A program made the position numbers and the translations under genes. The notes under the pieces were generated by a model. The model ran no database searches, was not told the DNA's origin, and was given only the letters and a program-made list of their open reading frames with translations. Below, one piece after another: positions 18,292-27,835 of a stretch of 64,000 nucleotides of DNA; the stretch's first letter is position 1; each line of letters begins with the position of its first letter. Origin of the DNA: Sphingopyxis terrae subsp. terrae NBRC 15098. Lineage in GTDB: Bacteria > Pseudomonadota > Alphaproteobacteria > Sphingomonadales > Sphingomonadaceae. The stretch spans positions 186,001 to 250,000 of the forward strand of contig NZ_BCZQ01000003.1 of assembly GCF_001598815.1 (NCBI RefSeq), read 5' to 3'.

Positions 18292-18323
18292 CGATAAAGC
18301 GGCAAATGAAATGCCGTTTATCG
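18292..18323. promoter_or_regulatory. Inverted repeat before the truncated hemoglobin gene (candidate operator)
   Basis: CGATAAAGCGGCA (18292-18304) with TGCCGTTTATCG (18312-18323), complementary except for one extra base, around a seven-base spacer. It ends 10 bp before the hemoglobin start codon, so binding here, or an RNA stem, would be expected to control that gene. Confidence 0.55.
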
Positions 18324-18333
18324 AGTCGAGGCA

Positions 18334-18810
18334 ATGAAGAAGACCGTCCCCGCCCACCCCCATGCCATCGCCGCGCGCGAGGACCGGCGCGCTGCCGCCA
18401 TCGCGATGGGAGTCGACGAAGCCTTTATCGCGACGCTCGTCGATCGCTTCTACGCCGCGATCCGGCGCGACGCCCTGCTTGGCCCGATCTTCGACGAACG
18501 CATCCACGACTGGCCCGCGCATCTCGCGCAGATGAACCGCTTCTGGCAGTCGATCCTGCTCGGCGCCGGCAATTTCACCGGCAATCCGATGGCCAAGCAT
18601 CTTGCGATCCCGACCATCGGCGAACGCCATTTCCAGCATTGGCTCGGGCTCTTTTATGCCACGCTGCGCGACGTGGCGCCGAGCGAAGGGGCGGTCGCGC
18701 TGGTCGGTGCGCGGGCGCGGATGATCGCCGAAAGTCTGCTCACCGGTATCGCGGTCCACCGCGACCGCGACCCCGACATCACCCGCCGGATGGTGCTGCC
18801 CCACGTCTGA
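18334..18810 (+). CDS. Group III truncated hemoglobin
   Basis: 158 residues of the 2-on-2 globin fold, group III. Landmarks are LVDRFYAAIRRDALLGPIF (35-53), WPAHLAQMNRFWQSILLG (60-77), HLAIPTIGERHFQHWLGLF with the proximal haem ligand His99 in the HFxxWL motif. Such globins bind O2 and NO; the neighbouring NsrR-like regulator suggests NO detoxification or sensing. The start at 18334 (MKKTVPAHPH) has GAGGCA before it. Confidence 0.88.
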   Translation: MKKTVPAHPHAIAAREDRRAAAIAMGVDEAFIATLVDRFYAAIRRDALLGPIFDERIHDWPAHLAQMNRFWQSILLGAGNFTGNPMAKHLAIPTIGERHFQHWLGLFYATLRDVAPSEGAVALVGARARMIAESLLTGIAVHRDRDPDITRRMVLPHV

Positions 18811-18914
18811 TACCCGCCGCGCGCCCGCAGCCGCCGACACCGCAGCTTGACTCGCCCGCCCCCGCTGTCATGCTGCGCACAAAAGATGCAGCATTAACAG
18901 TGGGGAGAGCTGCA

Positions 18915-20342
18915 ATGCGATTGATGCCGGTGACCGATGCGATGTTCCTGTGGGGGGAAAGTCGCGAAATGCCGATGCATATCGGCGGCATCAACCTCTA
19001 CACGCTGCCCGACGATGTCGACGAAACCGATTGGCTGAACGAACAGCTCGCACTGTTGCGCCAGTCGGAAGGGCTGCGGCGGCCGTTCAGCGAGGTGCTG
19101 AAACTCACCCCGCTCGGCCAGTACGGCCCGATCCGGCTCGAACCCGACCGCGACATCGACATGCACTATCATGTGCGCTCGGCCGCGCTGCCCAAGCCGG
19201 GGCGCTATCGCGAGATGTTCGAACTCGCCTCGCGCCTCCATTCCAGCCTGCTCGACCGCACCCGCCCCTTGTGGGAAATCACGCTGATCTCAGGGCTCCC
19301 CAATCGGCAGATCGCAACCTTCAAGAAGGTGCATCATGCGCTGATGGACGGCGCGGCGAGCATCCATTTCTATAATTCGATGTTCTCGCCCGACCCCAAG
19401 GAACGGCGGACCTGCTCGCCGCTGTCGGTCGAGGCCTATGAAGCCTATAAGCGCAAATTCCCGTCGCCCAAAAAGCCGCCGCGCCCCAGCCTGACCGACA
19501 TCGCCGCGATCGGCGAGTTTCTGAAGGAGCAATGGGGCAACAGCGTCGGCGTGACCAAGGCGCTCAACCAATATGTCGCGGCGATGTTCGGCATCGGCGG
19601 CGAAGGGCTGGTCACCCCCTTTGCCGGCGTGCCACGCACCAGCTTCAACCGCAACATCACCGGCGCCCGCCGCTTCGTCGCGCAAAGCTGGTCGCTCGAA
19701 CGCGTCCGCGCGGTCGGCAAGGCCTATGACGGGACGATCAACGACGCGGTGCTCGGCATGTGCGCGGGCGCGATGCGCAAATATCTGCAATCGCTGAACG
19801 AGCTGCCCGACAAGCCTTTGAAAGCCATGGCGCCGGTGTCGATCCGGCCCAAGGACGATATCGATTCGGGCAATTCGGTTGCCTCAGTGACGGCCAATCT
19901 CGCGACCCATATCGACGACCCCGCCGAACGCATGGCGGCGATCCAGGGATCGATGAACGCCGCCAAGGCACAATTGCGCGCGATGACCGCGCAGCAGATC
20001 CAGCTCTATACCGCAATCACCAATTTCCCGCAGATGCTGACCGCGCTGACGCGTACCGCCGACAAATTCCCCGCCTATTCGGCCACCATCTCCAACGTCC
20101 CCGGCCCGCGCGAGCAGATGTACTGGAACGGCGCGCGGCTCGACGGCATGTATCCCGCAAGCATCCCCGTCGACGGCATGGCGATGAATATCACGCAGGT
20201 GTCGAATTTCAGGAATATCGACTTCGGCATCACCGCCTGCCGCCGCAGCGTGCCGCACGCGCAGCGGATGATCGACTATCTGGAAGAAGCGCTGGTCGAG
20301 CTTGAGGCCGCGGCAGGGATCAAGACGCCGAAGGGAAAATAG
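18915..20342 (+). CDS. WS/DGAT family acyltransferase (wax ester/triacylglycerol synthase)
   Basis: 475-residue wax ester synthase/acyl-CoA:diacylglycerol acyltransferase. The catalytic HHxxxDG is HHALMDG at 140-146, preceded by DRTRPLWEITLI (114-125). C-terminal family motifs NDAVLGMCAGAMR, SNVPGP and the NITQVSNF ... DFGITAC segment are in place. It transfers acyl chains to fatty alcohols or diacylglycerol for neutral-lipid storage. The start ATG at 18915 follows GGGGAGAG; a longer reading frame upstream overlaps the globin gene and is not supported. Convergent with rbfA. Confidence 0.92.
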   Translation: MRLMPVTDAMFLWGESREMPMHIGGINLYTLPDDVDETDWLNEQLALLRQSEGLRRPFSEVLKLTPLGQYGPIRLEPDRDIDMHYHVRSAALPKPGRYREMFELASRLHSSLLDRTRPLWEITLISGLPNRQIATFKKVHHALMDGAASIHFYNSMFSPDPKERRTCSPLSVEAYEAYKRKFPSPKKPPRPSLTDIAAIGEFLKEQWGNSVGVTKALNQYVAAMFGIGGEGLVTPFAGVPRTSFNRNITGARRFVAQSWSLERVRAVGKAYDGTINDAVLGMCAGAMRKYLQSLNELPDKPLKAMAPVSIRPKDDIDSGNSVASVTANLATHIDDPAERMAAIQGSMNAAKAQLRAMTAQQIQLYTAITNFPQMLTALTRTADKFPAYSATISNVPGPREQMYWNGARLDGMYPASIPVDGMAMNITQVSNFRNIDFGITACRRSVPHAQRMIDYLEEALVELEAAAGIKTPKGK

Positions 20343-20376
20343 CGCCTATCCGCTCCCACCAACCCGTCATCTGGGC

Positions 20377-20787
20377 TCAGTCTTGAATTTCGCCCTCGCC
20401 GCTGCCCAAGTCGCGCGCCACCTTGGGATCGCGCAGCAATTGCTCGATGTGGCTCGCTTCGTCGAAGCTTTCGTCGGCGAGGAATTTGAGCTTCGCCGCA
20501 TATTTCATGCGGATGCGGTGCGCGACTTCGCGCTGGAGATAGGCGGTGTTGGTGCGCAACGCCTTCAGCACCGCCTCCTCGTCGCGGCCGAGCAGCGGCT
20601 TCACGAATACCGTGGCATGGCGCAGGTCGGGCGACATGCGCACTTCGGTCACGCTCACCGGATGCGTCGCGAGGACATCGTCATGCACGTCGCCGCGCTG
20701 AAGTATCTCGCTCAGCACATGGCGCACCTGTTCGCCCACGCGCAGGACGCGGACCGAGGGGCCTTCGGGTTTTTCGTTATGCCGCAT
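20377..20787 (-). CDS. rbfA: Ribosome-binding factor A
   Basis: 136-residue KH-fold factor binding the 30S subunit during 16S rRNA maturation. It has [19 protein letters not shown] (19-37), [22 protein letters not shown] (about 45-66) and [27 protein letters not shown] towards the C terminus. Last gene of the rimP-nusA-ylxR-infB-rbfA run; truB, normally next, is 4.6 kb away. AGGA precedes the start at 20787. Confidence 0.96.
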   Translation of the reverse strand: MRHNEKPEGPSVRVLRVGEQVRHVLSEILQRGDVHDDVLATHPVSVTEVRMSPDLRHATVFVKPLLGRDEEAVLKALRTNTAYLQREVAHRIRMKYAAKLKFLADESFDEASHIEQLLRDPKVARDLGSGEGEIQD

Positions 20788-20801
20788 CGCTCAATATCCT
20801 A

Positions 20802-20829
20802 CCGCACCCCCGCGCATGCAGGGGTGCGG
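20802..20829 (-). other. Hairpin between infB and rbfA
   Basis: CCGCACCCC (20802-20810) pairs with GGGGTGCGG (20821-20829) around a ten-base loop. No T tract follows on the minus strand, so it is more likely an mRNA processing or translation-tuning stem than a terminator. It ends 14 bp before the rbfA start. Confidence 0.6.
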
Positions 20830-20840
20830 CGATGGTTCGA

Positions 20841-23384
20841 TCACAACGTCCGCGCGCGTTCCTCGACCTCGAAGACTTCGAGGTGATCGCCCGGCTTGAT
20901 GTCGTTGGTATCCGCCAGCACGACGCCGCATTCCAGGCCCGCGCGCACTTCGGCGACATCGTCCTTGAAACGGCGGAGCGACGCGATGGTCGTTGCCGAG
21001 ACGATGACGTCCTCGCGCGTGAGACGCGCGTGGAGCCCCTTGCGGATGATGCCTTCGAGCACCAGCAGACCCGCGGCCTTGTCGCGCTTGCCGGCCGGGA
21101 AGACTTCCTTGACCTCGGCGCGGCCGACGACGGTTTCGACGCGTTCCGGGCCCAGCTCGCCCGCCATCTCCTTCGCGACTTCCTCGGTCAGGTGATAGAT
21201 GACGTCATAGTACATGAAGCGCACTTTTTCGCGGTTCGCGATCTCGCGCGCCTTGGCGTTGGGGCGGACGTTGAAGCCGATGATCGGCGCATTCGTCGCC
21301 GCCGCCAGCGTCACGTCGCTTTCGGTGATCGCGCCGGCTCCCGAATGGAGCACGCGGACGCGAATCTCGTCGGTCGACAGCTTGTTGAGCGCGTTGACGA
21401 TCGCTTCGACGCTGCCCTGCACGTCGGCCTTGATGACCACCGGATATTCGATGACATTGGCCTTGTCGGCGAGCGCCGAGAACATGCCTTCCAGGCTGAC
21501 CGGCGCCTGCGCCGTCCGCTTCTTGAGCGCCTGTTCCTGACGATAGGCGGCGACTTCGCGCGCGCGCGCCTCATTCTCGACCACGGTCAGCGTGTCACCC
21601 GCCATCGGCACCCCGCCGAGGCCCAGAACCTCGACCGGCATTGACGGACCGGCTTCCTTGATCTGCTGGCCCTGATCGTTGACGAGCGCGCGGACGCGAC
21701 CGCTTTCGGCGCCGCAGACGAAGATGTCGCCGACCTTCAGCGTACCGCGACGGACGAGGATCGTCGCAACGGGGCCGCGGCCCTTGTCGAGCTTGGCCTC
21801 GACCACCGTCCCCTCGGCCGAACGGTCGGGGTTGGCCTTGAGCTCCATGATCTCGGCCTGAAGCGCGATAGCGTCGAGCAGCTTGTCGAGGCCAGTCTTC
21901 TTGAGCGCCGAAACTTCGACATTCTGGACGTCGCCGCCCATTTCCTCGACGACGATCTCATGCTCGAGCAGGCGCTCGCGCACGCGCTGCGGGTTCGCGC
22001 CTTCCTTGTCGACCTTGTTGATCGCCACGATGATCGGCACGCCGGCCGCCTTCGCATGGTTGATCGATTCGATCGTCTGCGGCTTCAGCCCGTCGTCGGC
22101 CGCCACCACCAGCACCGCGATATCGGTGACATTGGCACCGCGCGCGCGCATTTCGGTGAAGGCTTCGTGGCCCGGCGTATCGAGGAAGGTGACTTGGCTC
22201 CCGTCGGGGGTCTTCACCTGATAGGCGCCGATATGCTGGGTGATGCCGCCGGCTTCGCCCGACTGGACGCTGGTGCCGCGCAGCGCGTCGAGCAAGCTGG
22301 TCTTGCCGTGATCGACGTGGCCCATGATGGTGACCACCGGCGCGCGGGGCTTCATCTGTTCGGGCGCATCGACGTCCTGATCGTTGCGGATATCCACATC
22401 GGCTTCGCTGACGCGTTTGATCTCGTGCCCGAATTCGGTGACGAGCAGTTCAGCCGTATCCTGGTCGATCGTCTGATTGACGGTGACCATCATGCCCATC
22501 TTGAACAGCGCCTTGACGAGATCGGCGCCCTTTTCGGCCATGCGGTTCGCCAGTTCCTGCACGGTGATCGTGTCGGGAACGACGACTTCGCGAACCTGCT
22601 TTTCGCGCGGACCGCTCGGCATCAGGTGCGAACGCTTTTCCTTTTCGCGAGCGCGCTTCAGCGCGGCGAGGCTGCGCGCACGCGCGCCTTCATCTTCGTT
22701 GAGCGCGCGCGTGACGGTCAGCTTGCCCGACTGACGCCGGTGATCGCCGCGATGTTCCTTCTTCTGTTCGGGGCGCTTCGGTTCGGGACGCTTCGGCGCC
22801 TCGACCGGCGTGAAGCGACGCGGCGCGGGCGCAGCGCTGCTCGTCGTGGCGGCGCGCGGCGCGGCTTCGGCCGGCTTGGCTTCGGCAGCAGGCGCGACCG
22901 GCGCTTCGGCGGCGGGCTCGGCAGCAGCCGGAGCGGGCGCTTCCTCGGAAGCCTTGGATTTTTCCTCGCGCGCTTCGGCGGCACGCGCGCGCTCTTCCTC
23001 GAGCGCGCGGGCGCGTTCGGCCTCTTCGCGGCGGCGCGCTTCTTCAAGCGCGGCGAGACGCGCCTCTTCGGCTTCGCGCAGCAACTGCGTCTGGCGCTCC
23101 TGACGCGACATCAGGCTGTTGTCGGCCTTGGGCGCGGCAGGCTTGGGTGCCGGTGCGGGCGCAGCCGGCTTCGGCGCGGGTGCAGGCGCGGCCTCGACCG
23201 CTTCAGCCTCGGGCGCGGGCGCCGCTTCGCCGGGACGGCCAAGCACGCGGCGGCGCTTCACCTCGACCACCACCGTATTGCGGCGGCCGTGGCTGAATTG
23301 CTGCTGCACCTGTCCGGCCTCTACCGTACGCTTCAGCCCCAAGGGCTTGCGGGTCAGAGTCGGCTTGTCCTGTTCGTCACTCAT
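20841..23384 (-). CDS. infB: Translation initiation factor IF-2
   Basis: 847-residue GTPase placing initiator tRNA on the 30S subunit. An N-terminal charged, Ala/Pro/Glu-rich region (about 50-220, with a [19 protein letters not shown] coiled-coil-like stretch at 100-145) precedes the IF2-N domain (about 265-320). G domain: GHVDHGKT at 355-362, DTPGH at 402-406, NKVD about 455-458; then domains II-IV. Start ATG 23384 ([13 protein letters not shown]). Preceded by ylxR with a 17-bp gap and followed by rbfA. Confidence 0.97.
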   Translation of the reverse strand: MSDEQDKPTLTRKPLGLKRTVEAGQVQQQFSHGRRNTVVVEVKRRRVLGRPGEAAPAPEAEAVEAAPAPAPKPAAPAPAPKPAAPKADNSLMSRQERQTQLLREAEEARLAALEEARRREEAERARALEEERARAAEAREEKSKASEEAPAPAAAEPAAEAPVAPAAEAKPAEAAPRAATTSSAAPAPRRFTPVEAPKRPEPKRPEQKKEHRGDHRRQSGKLTVTRALNEDEGARARSLAALKRAREKEKRSHLMPSGPREKQVREVVVPDTITVQELANRMAEKGADLVKALFKMGMMVTVNQTIDQDTAELLVTEFGHEIKRVSEADVDIRNDQDVDAPEQMKPRAPVVTIMGHVDHGKTSLLDALRGTSVQSGEAGGITQHIGAYQVKTPDGSQVTFLDTPGHEAFTEMRARGANVTDIAVLVVAADDGLKPQTIESINHAKAAGVPIIVAINKVDKEGANPQRVRERLLEHEIVVEEMGGDVQNVEVSALKKTGLDKLLDAIALQAEIMELKANPDRSAEGTVVEAKLDKGRGPVATILVRRGTLKVGDIFVCGAESGRVRALVNDQGQQIKEAGPSMPVEVLGLGGVPMAGDTLTVVENEARAREVAAYRQEQALKKRTAQAPVSLEGMFSALADKANVIEYPVVIKADVQGSVEAIVNALNKLSTDEIRVRVLHSGAGAITESDVTLAAATNAPIIGFNVRPNAKAREIANREKVRFMYYDVIYHLTEEVAKEMAGELGPERVETVVGRAEVKEVFPAGKRDKAAGLLVLEGIIRKGLHARLTREDVIVSATTIASLRRFKDDVAEVRAGLECGVVLADTNDIKPGDHLEVFEVEERARTL

Positions 23385-23401
23385 CGAAACGTCTTATTCC
23401 T

Positions 23402-24172
23402 TCAATACGCGTCCGAAACCGGAGAGTCCGTGTCGGGCTCCCTGGACGCCATCCCATTCCCCGCCGTGCGGGAATCCTGATCGGAAACGCGGTTGGCCGC
23501 GTCCCTAAACCATCCGGTGAAAAACTGCCAGCGGCTCAAATGCGCCAGCACCCGGTCGGCGGCACGGGCGTCGGTCACGCCCAGATGCACCGCATTTTCA
23601 CGCCCCAATGCCATAGATAGGGTGTATCGGTCCACCGGCAAGACCGTGCCCTCGCGGCCGGACCCTTCGTGATCCTCGCCGACCCGCCACGCCTGTGCCA
23701 GTTTCTTGCGCCCATCTTCGCCGGCATCCTGCGCATGCAGGAGCAGGCGGACCTGGCCGCGGCGCGCCGCGTCCTCGATCCGCTCGCTGCCGAGGATCAG
23801 CATTCCGCCGCGCGCCTCAAGCCCCAGCCGGTCGAGCGTCGCACGCGCGAGTTGCGCCTCGATCCGCGCGCCCAGATCGTCGGGAATCGTGAAGGCGCTG
23901 TCCTGCAGCGCCCGCGCCAGCCCGCCCTTGAGCTTGCCCTTCGCCTGCGCCGCTTCCAGCGCGTCGCGGTCGACCCCGATCCACGCGCCGCGCCCCGGCG
24001 CCTTGCTGAGCACGTCGGGCGCGATCGTGCCGTCGGGCCCGAGCGCAAGGCGCACGAGCCGTCCGGCCGGCGCCACGTCGCCGGTTACCACACAGCGCCT
24101 TTCGGGCGCGTGCTGTCCGCGCTTACCCGCGCGGTCGGTTTGGCTTAGCTGATCATTGCGCGGGGTCCGCAT
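23402..24172 (-). CDS. ylxR: YlxR-type RNA-binding protein (DUF448)
   Basis: 256 residues. The N-terminal DUF448 domain shows ERRCVVTG (24-31), GRLVRLALGPDG (37-48) and KAPGRGAWI (57-65). The C-terminal half (about 95-210, including GGMLILGSERIEDAARRGQVRLLLHAQDAGEDGRKK) looks like an L7Ae/eL8-type RNA-binding fold, the two-domain form common in alphaproteobacteria. Function is unsettled; the gene conventionally sits between nusA and infB, as here. Its start at 24172 overlaps the nusA end by 20 bp. Confidence 0.88.
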   Translation of the reverse strand: MRTPRNDQLSQTDRAGKRGQHAPERRCVVTGDVAPAGRLVRLALGPDGTIAPDVLSKAPGRGAWIGVDRDALEAAQAKGKLKGGLARALQDSAFTIPDDLGARIEAQLARATLDRLGLEARGGMLILGSERIEDAARRGQVRLLLHAQDAGEDGRKKLAQAWRVGEDHEGSGREGTVLPVDRYTLSMALGRENAVHLGVTDARAADRVLAHLSRWQFFTGWFRDAANRVSDQDSRTAGNGMASREPDTDSPVSDAY

Positions 24173-25787
24173 CGGCGGCCTCCCCGGTCTGGGCTTCGGC
24201 TTCGGCAGCCGGTTCGTCGTCGAACCAGTGCGCGCGCGCCGCCATGATGATCTCGTTGCCCTGCTCTTCCGACAGGCCATATTCGCCGAGCACGCCGCCC
24301 TTGTCTTCGGCGCGTTCCGAACGCTCGCGCGCCGGGCCGCGGCGATTCTCGCTGCGCTTCTTCGCGATCAGTTCGTCGGTCGCGAGGTCAGCCAGATCGT
24401 CGAGCGTCTTGATCCCCGCCTTGCCGAGCGTGACGAGCATCGCTTCGGTCAGGTGCGGCAGTTCGGCCAGATCATCCTCGACGCCAAGCCCGCGGCGTTC
24501 CTGGCGCGCGGCTTCTTCGCGGCGTTCGAGCGCTTCGGTCGCACGGCTCTGCAGCTCTTCGGCCAGTTCGTCATCGAAGCCTTCGATGCTCGCCAGTTCG
24601 TCGAGCGGCACATAAGCGACTTCTTCGAGTTCGCCGAAGCCTTCGGCGACGAGCAACTGCGCGAGCGTTTCGTCGACGTCGAGTTCTTCCTGGAACATCG
24701 TCGAGCGTTCGACGAATTCGCGCTGGCGCTTTTCGCTCGCGTCGGCCTCGGTCATGATGTCGATCTGCTTGCCGGTCAGCTGGCTGGCGAGACGGACATT
24801 CTGGCCGCGGCGGCCGATGGCAAGGCTGAGCTGATCGTCGGGAACGACGACTTCGATACGGCCGTCATCTTCGTCGATGACGACGCGCTGCACCGTCGCG
24901 GGCTGCAGCGCGTTGACGACGAAGGTCGCGGTGTCTTCCGACCAGGGAATGATGTCGATCTTTTCGCCCTGCATTTCCTGGACGACCGCCTGAACGCGGC
25001 TGCCCTTCATGCCGACGCACGCGCCGACGGGGTCGATCGAGCCGTCATAGCTGATGACGCCGATCTTGGCGCGGCTGCCCGGATCGCGCGCCGCGGCCTT
25101 GATCTCGATGATGCCGTCGTAGATTTCGGGCACTTCCTGCGCGAACAGCTTCTTCATGAAGTCGGGGTGCGCGCGGCTGAGGAAAATCTGCGGTCCGCGA
25201 TTTTCGCGGCGCACCGACAGGATCAGCGCGCGGACGCGATCGCCGACGCGCATCAGTTCGCGCGGGATCTGCTGGTCGCGGCGGATCACGCCTTCGGCGC
25301 GGCCCAGGTTGACGACGATGTGGCCGAATTCGACCGACTTGACGACGCCGGTGATGATCTCGCCCGCGCGGTCCTTATATTCCTCGAACTGGCGCTCGCG
25401 GTCGGCTTCGCGGACCTTCTGGAAGATCACCTGCTTCGCCGACTGGGCGTCGATGCGGCCGAGGTCGACCGCGGGCAGCGGATCGACGATGAAGTCGCCG
25501 ACCTTCGCATCCTTCTGCAGCTTCTGCCCGGCGGCAAGGTCGACCTGCTTGAAATAATCATCGACCTGTTCAACCACCTCGACGACGCGCCACAAGCGAA
25601 GGTCGCCGGTCTGCGCGTCGAGCTTGGCGCGGATGTCGTTCTCGGCGCCGTAGCGGGCGCGCGCCGCGCGCTGGATCGCTTCCTCGATGGCCTCGATGAC
25701 GATGCCCTTGTCGATCATCTTCTCGCTGGCGACGCTGTTGGCGATCGCGAGCAGTTCGGCCTTGTTGGCGGAAATGGCAGTGGCCAT
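24153..25787 (-). CDS. nusA: Transcription termination/antitermination factor NusA
   Basis: 544 residues binding RNA polymerase and RNA. N-terminal domain (about 10-125), S1 (about 135-200, ITGVVKSVEFGHIVVNLG), KH1 and KH2 (about 230-345; CVGMKGSRVQAVVQEMQGEKIDI and IGRRGQNVRLASQLTG), then helix-hairpin-helix repeats in the acidic C-terminal third (LVAEGFGELEEVAY, LGKAGIKTLDDLA) and an Ala/Glu tail. Start ATG at 25787 overlaps the rimP stop (ATGA). Confidence 0.97.
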   Translation of the reverse strand: MATAISANKAELLAIANSVASEKMIDKGIVIEAIEEAIQRAARARYGAENDIRAKLDAQTGDLRLWRVVEVVEQVDDYFKQVDLAAGQKLQKDAKVGDFIVDPLPAVDLGRIDAQSAKQVIFQKVREADRERQFEEYKDRAGEIITGVVKSVEFGHIVVNLGRAEGVIRRDQQIPRELMRVGDRVRALILSVRRENRGPQIFLSRAHPDFMKKLFAQEVPEIYDGIIEIKAAARDPGSRAKIGVISYDGSIDPVGACVGMKGSRVQAVVQEMQGEKIDIIPWSEDTATFVVNALQPATVQRVVIDEDDGRIEVVVPDDQLSLAIGRRGQNVRLASQLTGKQIDIMTEADASEKRQREFVERSTMFQEELDVDETLAQLLVAEGFGELEEVAYVPLDELASIEGFDDELAEELQSRATEALERREEAARQERRGLGVEDDLAELPHLTEAMLVTLGKAGIKTLDDLADLATDELIAKKRSENRRGPARERSERAEDKGGVLGEYGLSEEQGNEIIMAARAHWFDDEPAAEAEAQTGEAADADPAQ

Positions 25788-26332
25788 CAGTCCTGTCCTT
25801 CTTCTTCCATGTCGTCGGCACCCTCGATCGAGAGCGGGACGGTTGCGGCAATCAATTTGTCGGTAAGGACGAGCTTGGCCGTGTCGATCGCGTCGAACGG
25901 CAGCTTGTGCTCGACCCCTTCCTTGTCGAAAATCGTGACGATACCGGCGTCGATGCCGGCGAGTTCGCCATTGAAGCGCAGGCGCCCGTCACGCTTTTCC
26001 TTCAGCGCGACCTTCGCCTCATGCCCCGCCCAGTCGGCAAAGTCGGCGGGACGCGTCAGCGGGCGGTCGATCCCGGGCGACGACACTTCGAGGCGATAGG
26101 CGCCCTCGATCGGATCCTCGCCCGCTTCCTCCAGCGCGTCGAGCCGGTCCGAAATGCGGCGCGACAGATCGGCGCAATCGTCGATCGTCAGCTGGCGCGT
26201 ATCGGGCCGTTCGGCCATCACCTGCAGCGTCGGATCTTCCTCGCCGCCGAAAAAGGCGACGCGCACGAGCGCAAGGCCCATCGCCTCGGCTTCGGGCGCG
26301 ATGATCGCATTGAGGACGTCGAAATCGACCAA
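25787..26332 (-). CDS. rimP: Ribosome maturation factor RimP
   Basis: 181-residue factor for 30S maturation. It carries IIAPEAEAMGLALVRVAF (9-26), the conserved CADLSRRISDRLDALE (about 53-68), YRLEVSSPGIDRPLTRPADFADWAGHEAKV (81-110) and a C-terminal SH3-like domain, plus an acidic tail. The reading starts at TTG 26332, with GGGAA upstream; the ATG at 26345 is out of frame. First gene of the nusA-infB operon. Confidence 0.93.
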   Translation of the reverse strand: MVDFDVLNAIIAPEAEAMGLALVRVAFFGGEEDPTLQVMAERPDTRQLTIDDCADLSRRISDRLDALEEAGEDPIEGAYRLEVSSPGIDRPLTRPADFADWAGHEAKVALKEKRDGRLRFNGELAGIDAGIVTIFDKEGVEHKLPFDAIDTAKLVLTDKLIAATVPLSIEGADDMEEEGQD

Positions 26333-26402
26333 GCTTCATTCCCAAATATCGCGACCGGAAAAGCCATGCGTTTACGGCCGCCGCGGCCCGCGGCCCCGAC
26401 GT

Positions 26403-26444
26403 CCTATATGGCTACCCATGTCTAGGAGTGAGCGTGCATATAGG
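26403..26444. promoter_or_regulatory. Perfect 8-bp inverted repeat upstream of rimP
   Basis: CCTATATG (26403-26410) and CATATAGG (26437-26444) with a 26-base spacer, AT-rich against the background, about 70-110 bp before the rimP start. It could be a regulator site or overlap the promoter; no known consensus was recognised. Confidence 0.35.
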
Positions 26445-26560
26445 CGCGTTGCGGGGAGTCGGCAAGCGGAGATTGGGGTGGGCGGCTTTCGGCCGGTTGG
26501 GTCATCGGGCCGGATCGGCATGGATGGCAGTTGAGGACCGATTGCTGACATTTACAGCAT

Positions 26561-26664
26561 CGTCATGCTGAACTTGTTTCAGCATCCATGGACGGAGCTT
26601 TCCTCCGGCGCAGCACATAAGGAAATGGCGCACCATGGATCCTGAAACAAGTTCAGGATGACGA
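26561..26664. repeat. Palindromic intergenic repeat, family D
   Basis: Left arm CGTCATGCTGAACTTGTTTC then AGCATCCATGG, right arm CCATGGATCCTGAAACAAGT then TCAGGATGACG: a long imperfect inverted repeat with outer GTCAT/ATGAC ends. Same architecture as family B (outer GTCA, inner CCATTC/GGATCC) but a different core, AACTTGTTTC instead of GACTTGATCC. Confidence 0.8.
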
Positions 26665-26757
26665 GAATCGAAAGGCTGGAATCTACCCCATTCCCGCCGC
26701 TGCCGATCGGTATCTAATGACCGGAATCGACCGGTTGCGGACGTTCGATCCTCATCG

Positions 26758-26786
26758 TCGTCCCGGACTTGATCCGGGATGACGAA
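26758..26786. repeat. Single arm of palindromic repeat, family B
   Basis: CGTCGTCCCGGACTTGATCC then GGGATGACG, a self-complementary hairpin arm equal to one half of the elements at 28887-28963 and 47046-47122. A solo arm suggests loss of the partner or independent spread. Confidence 0.75.
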
Positions 26787-26810
26787 GGTATGAAAGTCCC
26801 GCTTCGACGT

Positions 26811-26900
26811 TGTGCACCCCGGCGAAAGCCGGGGCCCAGGGCTTCACGGCACCAACGGCGGCTTTTAACGCTCTGGGCCCCGGCTTTCGCCGGGGAACAC
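26811..26900. repeat. Palindromic intergenic repeat, family A
   Basis: TGCACCCCGGCGAAAGCCGG then GGCCCAG on the left and CTGGGCCCCGGCTTTCGCCG then GGGAACAC on the right, with a ~35-base centre. Same outer arms as 3651-3726 and 46855-46943 while the centres differ. Confidence 0.85.
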
Positions 26901-26959
26901 GAGCGGTTAGCGGCAACGGCGACCAACTACCCCAAAACCGTCACGGGCGGCGTTGCCGC

Positions 26960-27835
26960 TCAATCCTGCAATGTCTTGATGATCGCGGAAAAATCATGTC
27001 CGCCGTCGTCGGCGGCGACGAACGCTTCATAGAGTTCGCGGGCCTTCGATCCCATCGGGACATCAGCCTCGACGCTCGCCGCCGCTTCCATCGCGAGGCG
27101 GAGGTCCTTGAGCATAAGGGCCGCGGCGAACCCGCCCTTGTAATCATTGTCGGCGGGCGTCGTCGGCCCGACGCCGGGGAGCGGCGCATAGCTGGTGAGC
27201 GACCAGCATTGCCCCGACGACACGCTGGCGATGTCGAAGAATTTTTGCGGATCGAGCCCGAGCTTCTGCGCGAGCGCGAGCGTTTCGCACGTCGCGATCA
27301 TCGACGCGCCCAGCAGCATATTGTTGCAGATCTTCGCGCCCTGCCCCGCGCCCGCGTCGCCGGCGTGGATCACCGCCTTGCCCATTTTCGCGAGGATGGG
27401 TTCGGCGCGCGCGAAGCCTTCGTCGGTGCCGCCGACCATGAAGGTCAGCGTGCCCGCATTGGCGGCGGCGATACCGCCCGAAACCGGCGCATCGACCGCG
27501 ACGAGGCCCTTCGCCGTCGCCGCCTCGATATTCGCGCGCGCCGTCGCGACGTCGATCGTCGAGCAATCGAGCAGCAGAGTGCCGGGCGCGGCGTTGGGGA
27601 AGACGTCGGCTTCATAAACGCCCGCGACATGCTTGCCCGCGGGGAGCATGGTGACGACGGCCTCGGCGCCGGTCACCGCGTCGGCCGCCGATGCGGCGCG
27701 GGTGCAGCCCGCCTCCACCGCCCGCGTCAGCGCCTCTTCGCTGAGGTCGAAGGCGCGGACGTCGTGGCCCGCCTTCGCAAGGTTCGCAGCCATCCCGCCG
27801 CCCATATTGCCGAGTCCGATAAAGGCGATTTTCAT
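26960..27835 (-). CDS. mmsB: 3-hydroxyisobutyrate dehydrogenase
   Basis: 291-residue NAD-dependent enzyme oxidising 3-hydroxyisobutyrate to methylmalonate semialdehyde in valine breakdown. Rossmann motif GLGNMGGGMAANLAKAGH (6-23), substrate-site DAPVSGGIAAANAGTLTFMVGG (about 115-136), and the catalytic lysine in GAKICNNMLL (about 166-175). Start 27835 ([12 protein letters not shown]). Last gene of the valine run, overlapping the start region of a small membrane gene by 4 bp. Confidence 0.95.
   Translation of the reverse strand: MKIAFIGLGNMGGGMAANLAKAGHDVRAFDLSEEALTRAVEAGCTRAASAADAVTGAEAVVTMLPAGKHVAGVYEADVFPNAAPGTLLLDCSTIDVATARANIEAATAKGLVAVDAPVSGGIAAANAGTLTFMVGGTDEGFARAEPILAKMGKAVIHAGDAGAGQGAKICNNMLLGASMIATCETLALAQKLGLDPQKFFDIASVSSGQCWSLTSYAPLPGVGPTTPADNDYKGGFAAALMLKDLRLAMEAAASVEADVPMGSKARELYEAFVAADDGGHDFSAIIKTLQD

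Larger units (their letters stand above)
26333..26959. other. Intergenic region between rimP and mmsB, mostly repeats
   Basis: About 627 bp without a supportable gene. The part next to rimP should hold its promoter and leader; the rest is three palindromic repeat units of different families (26561-26664, 26758-26786, 26811-26900). Short open frames crossing it are repeat read-through. Confidence 0.75.
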
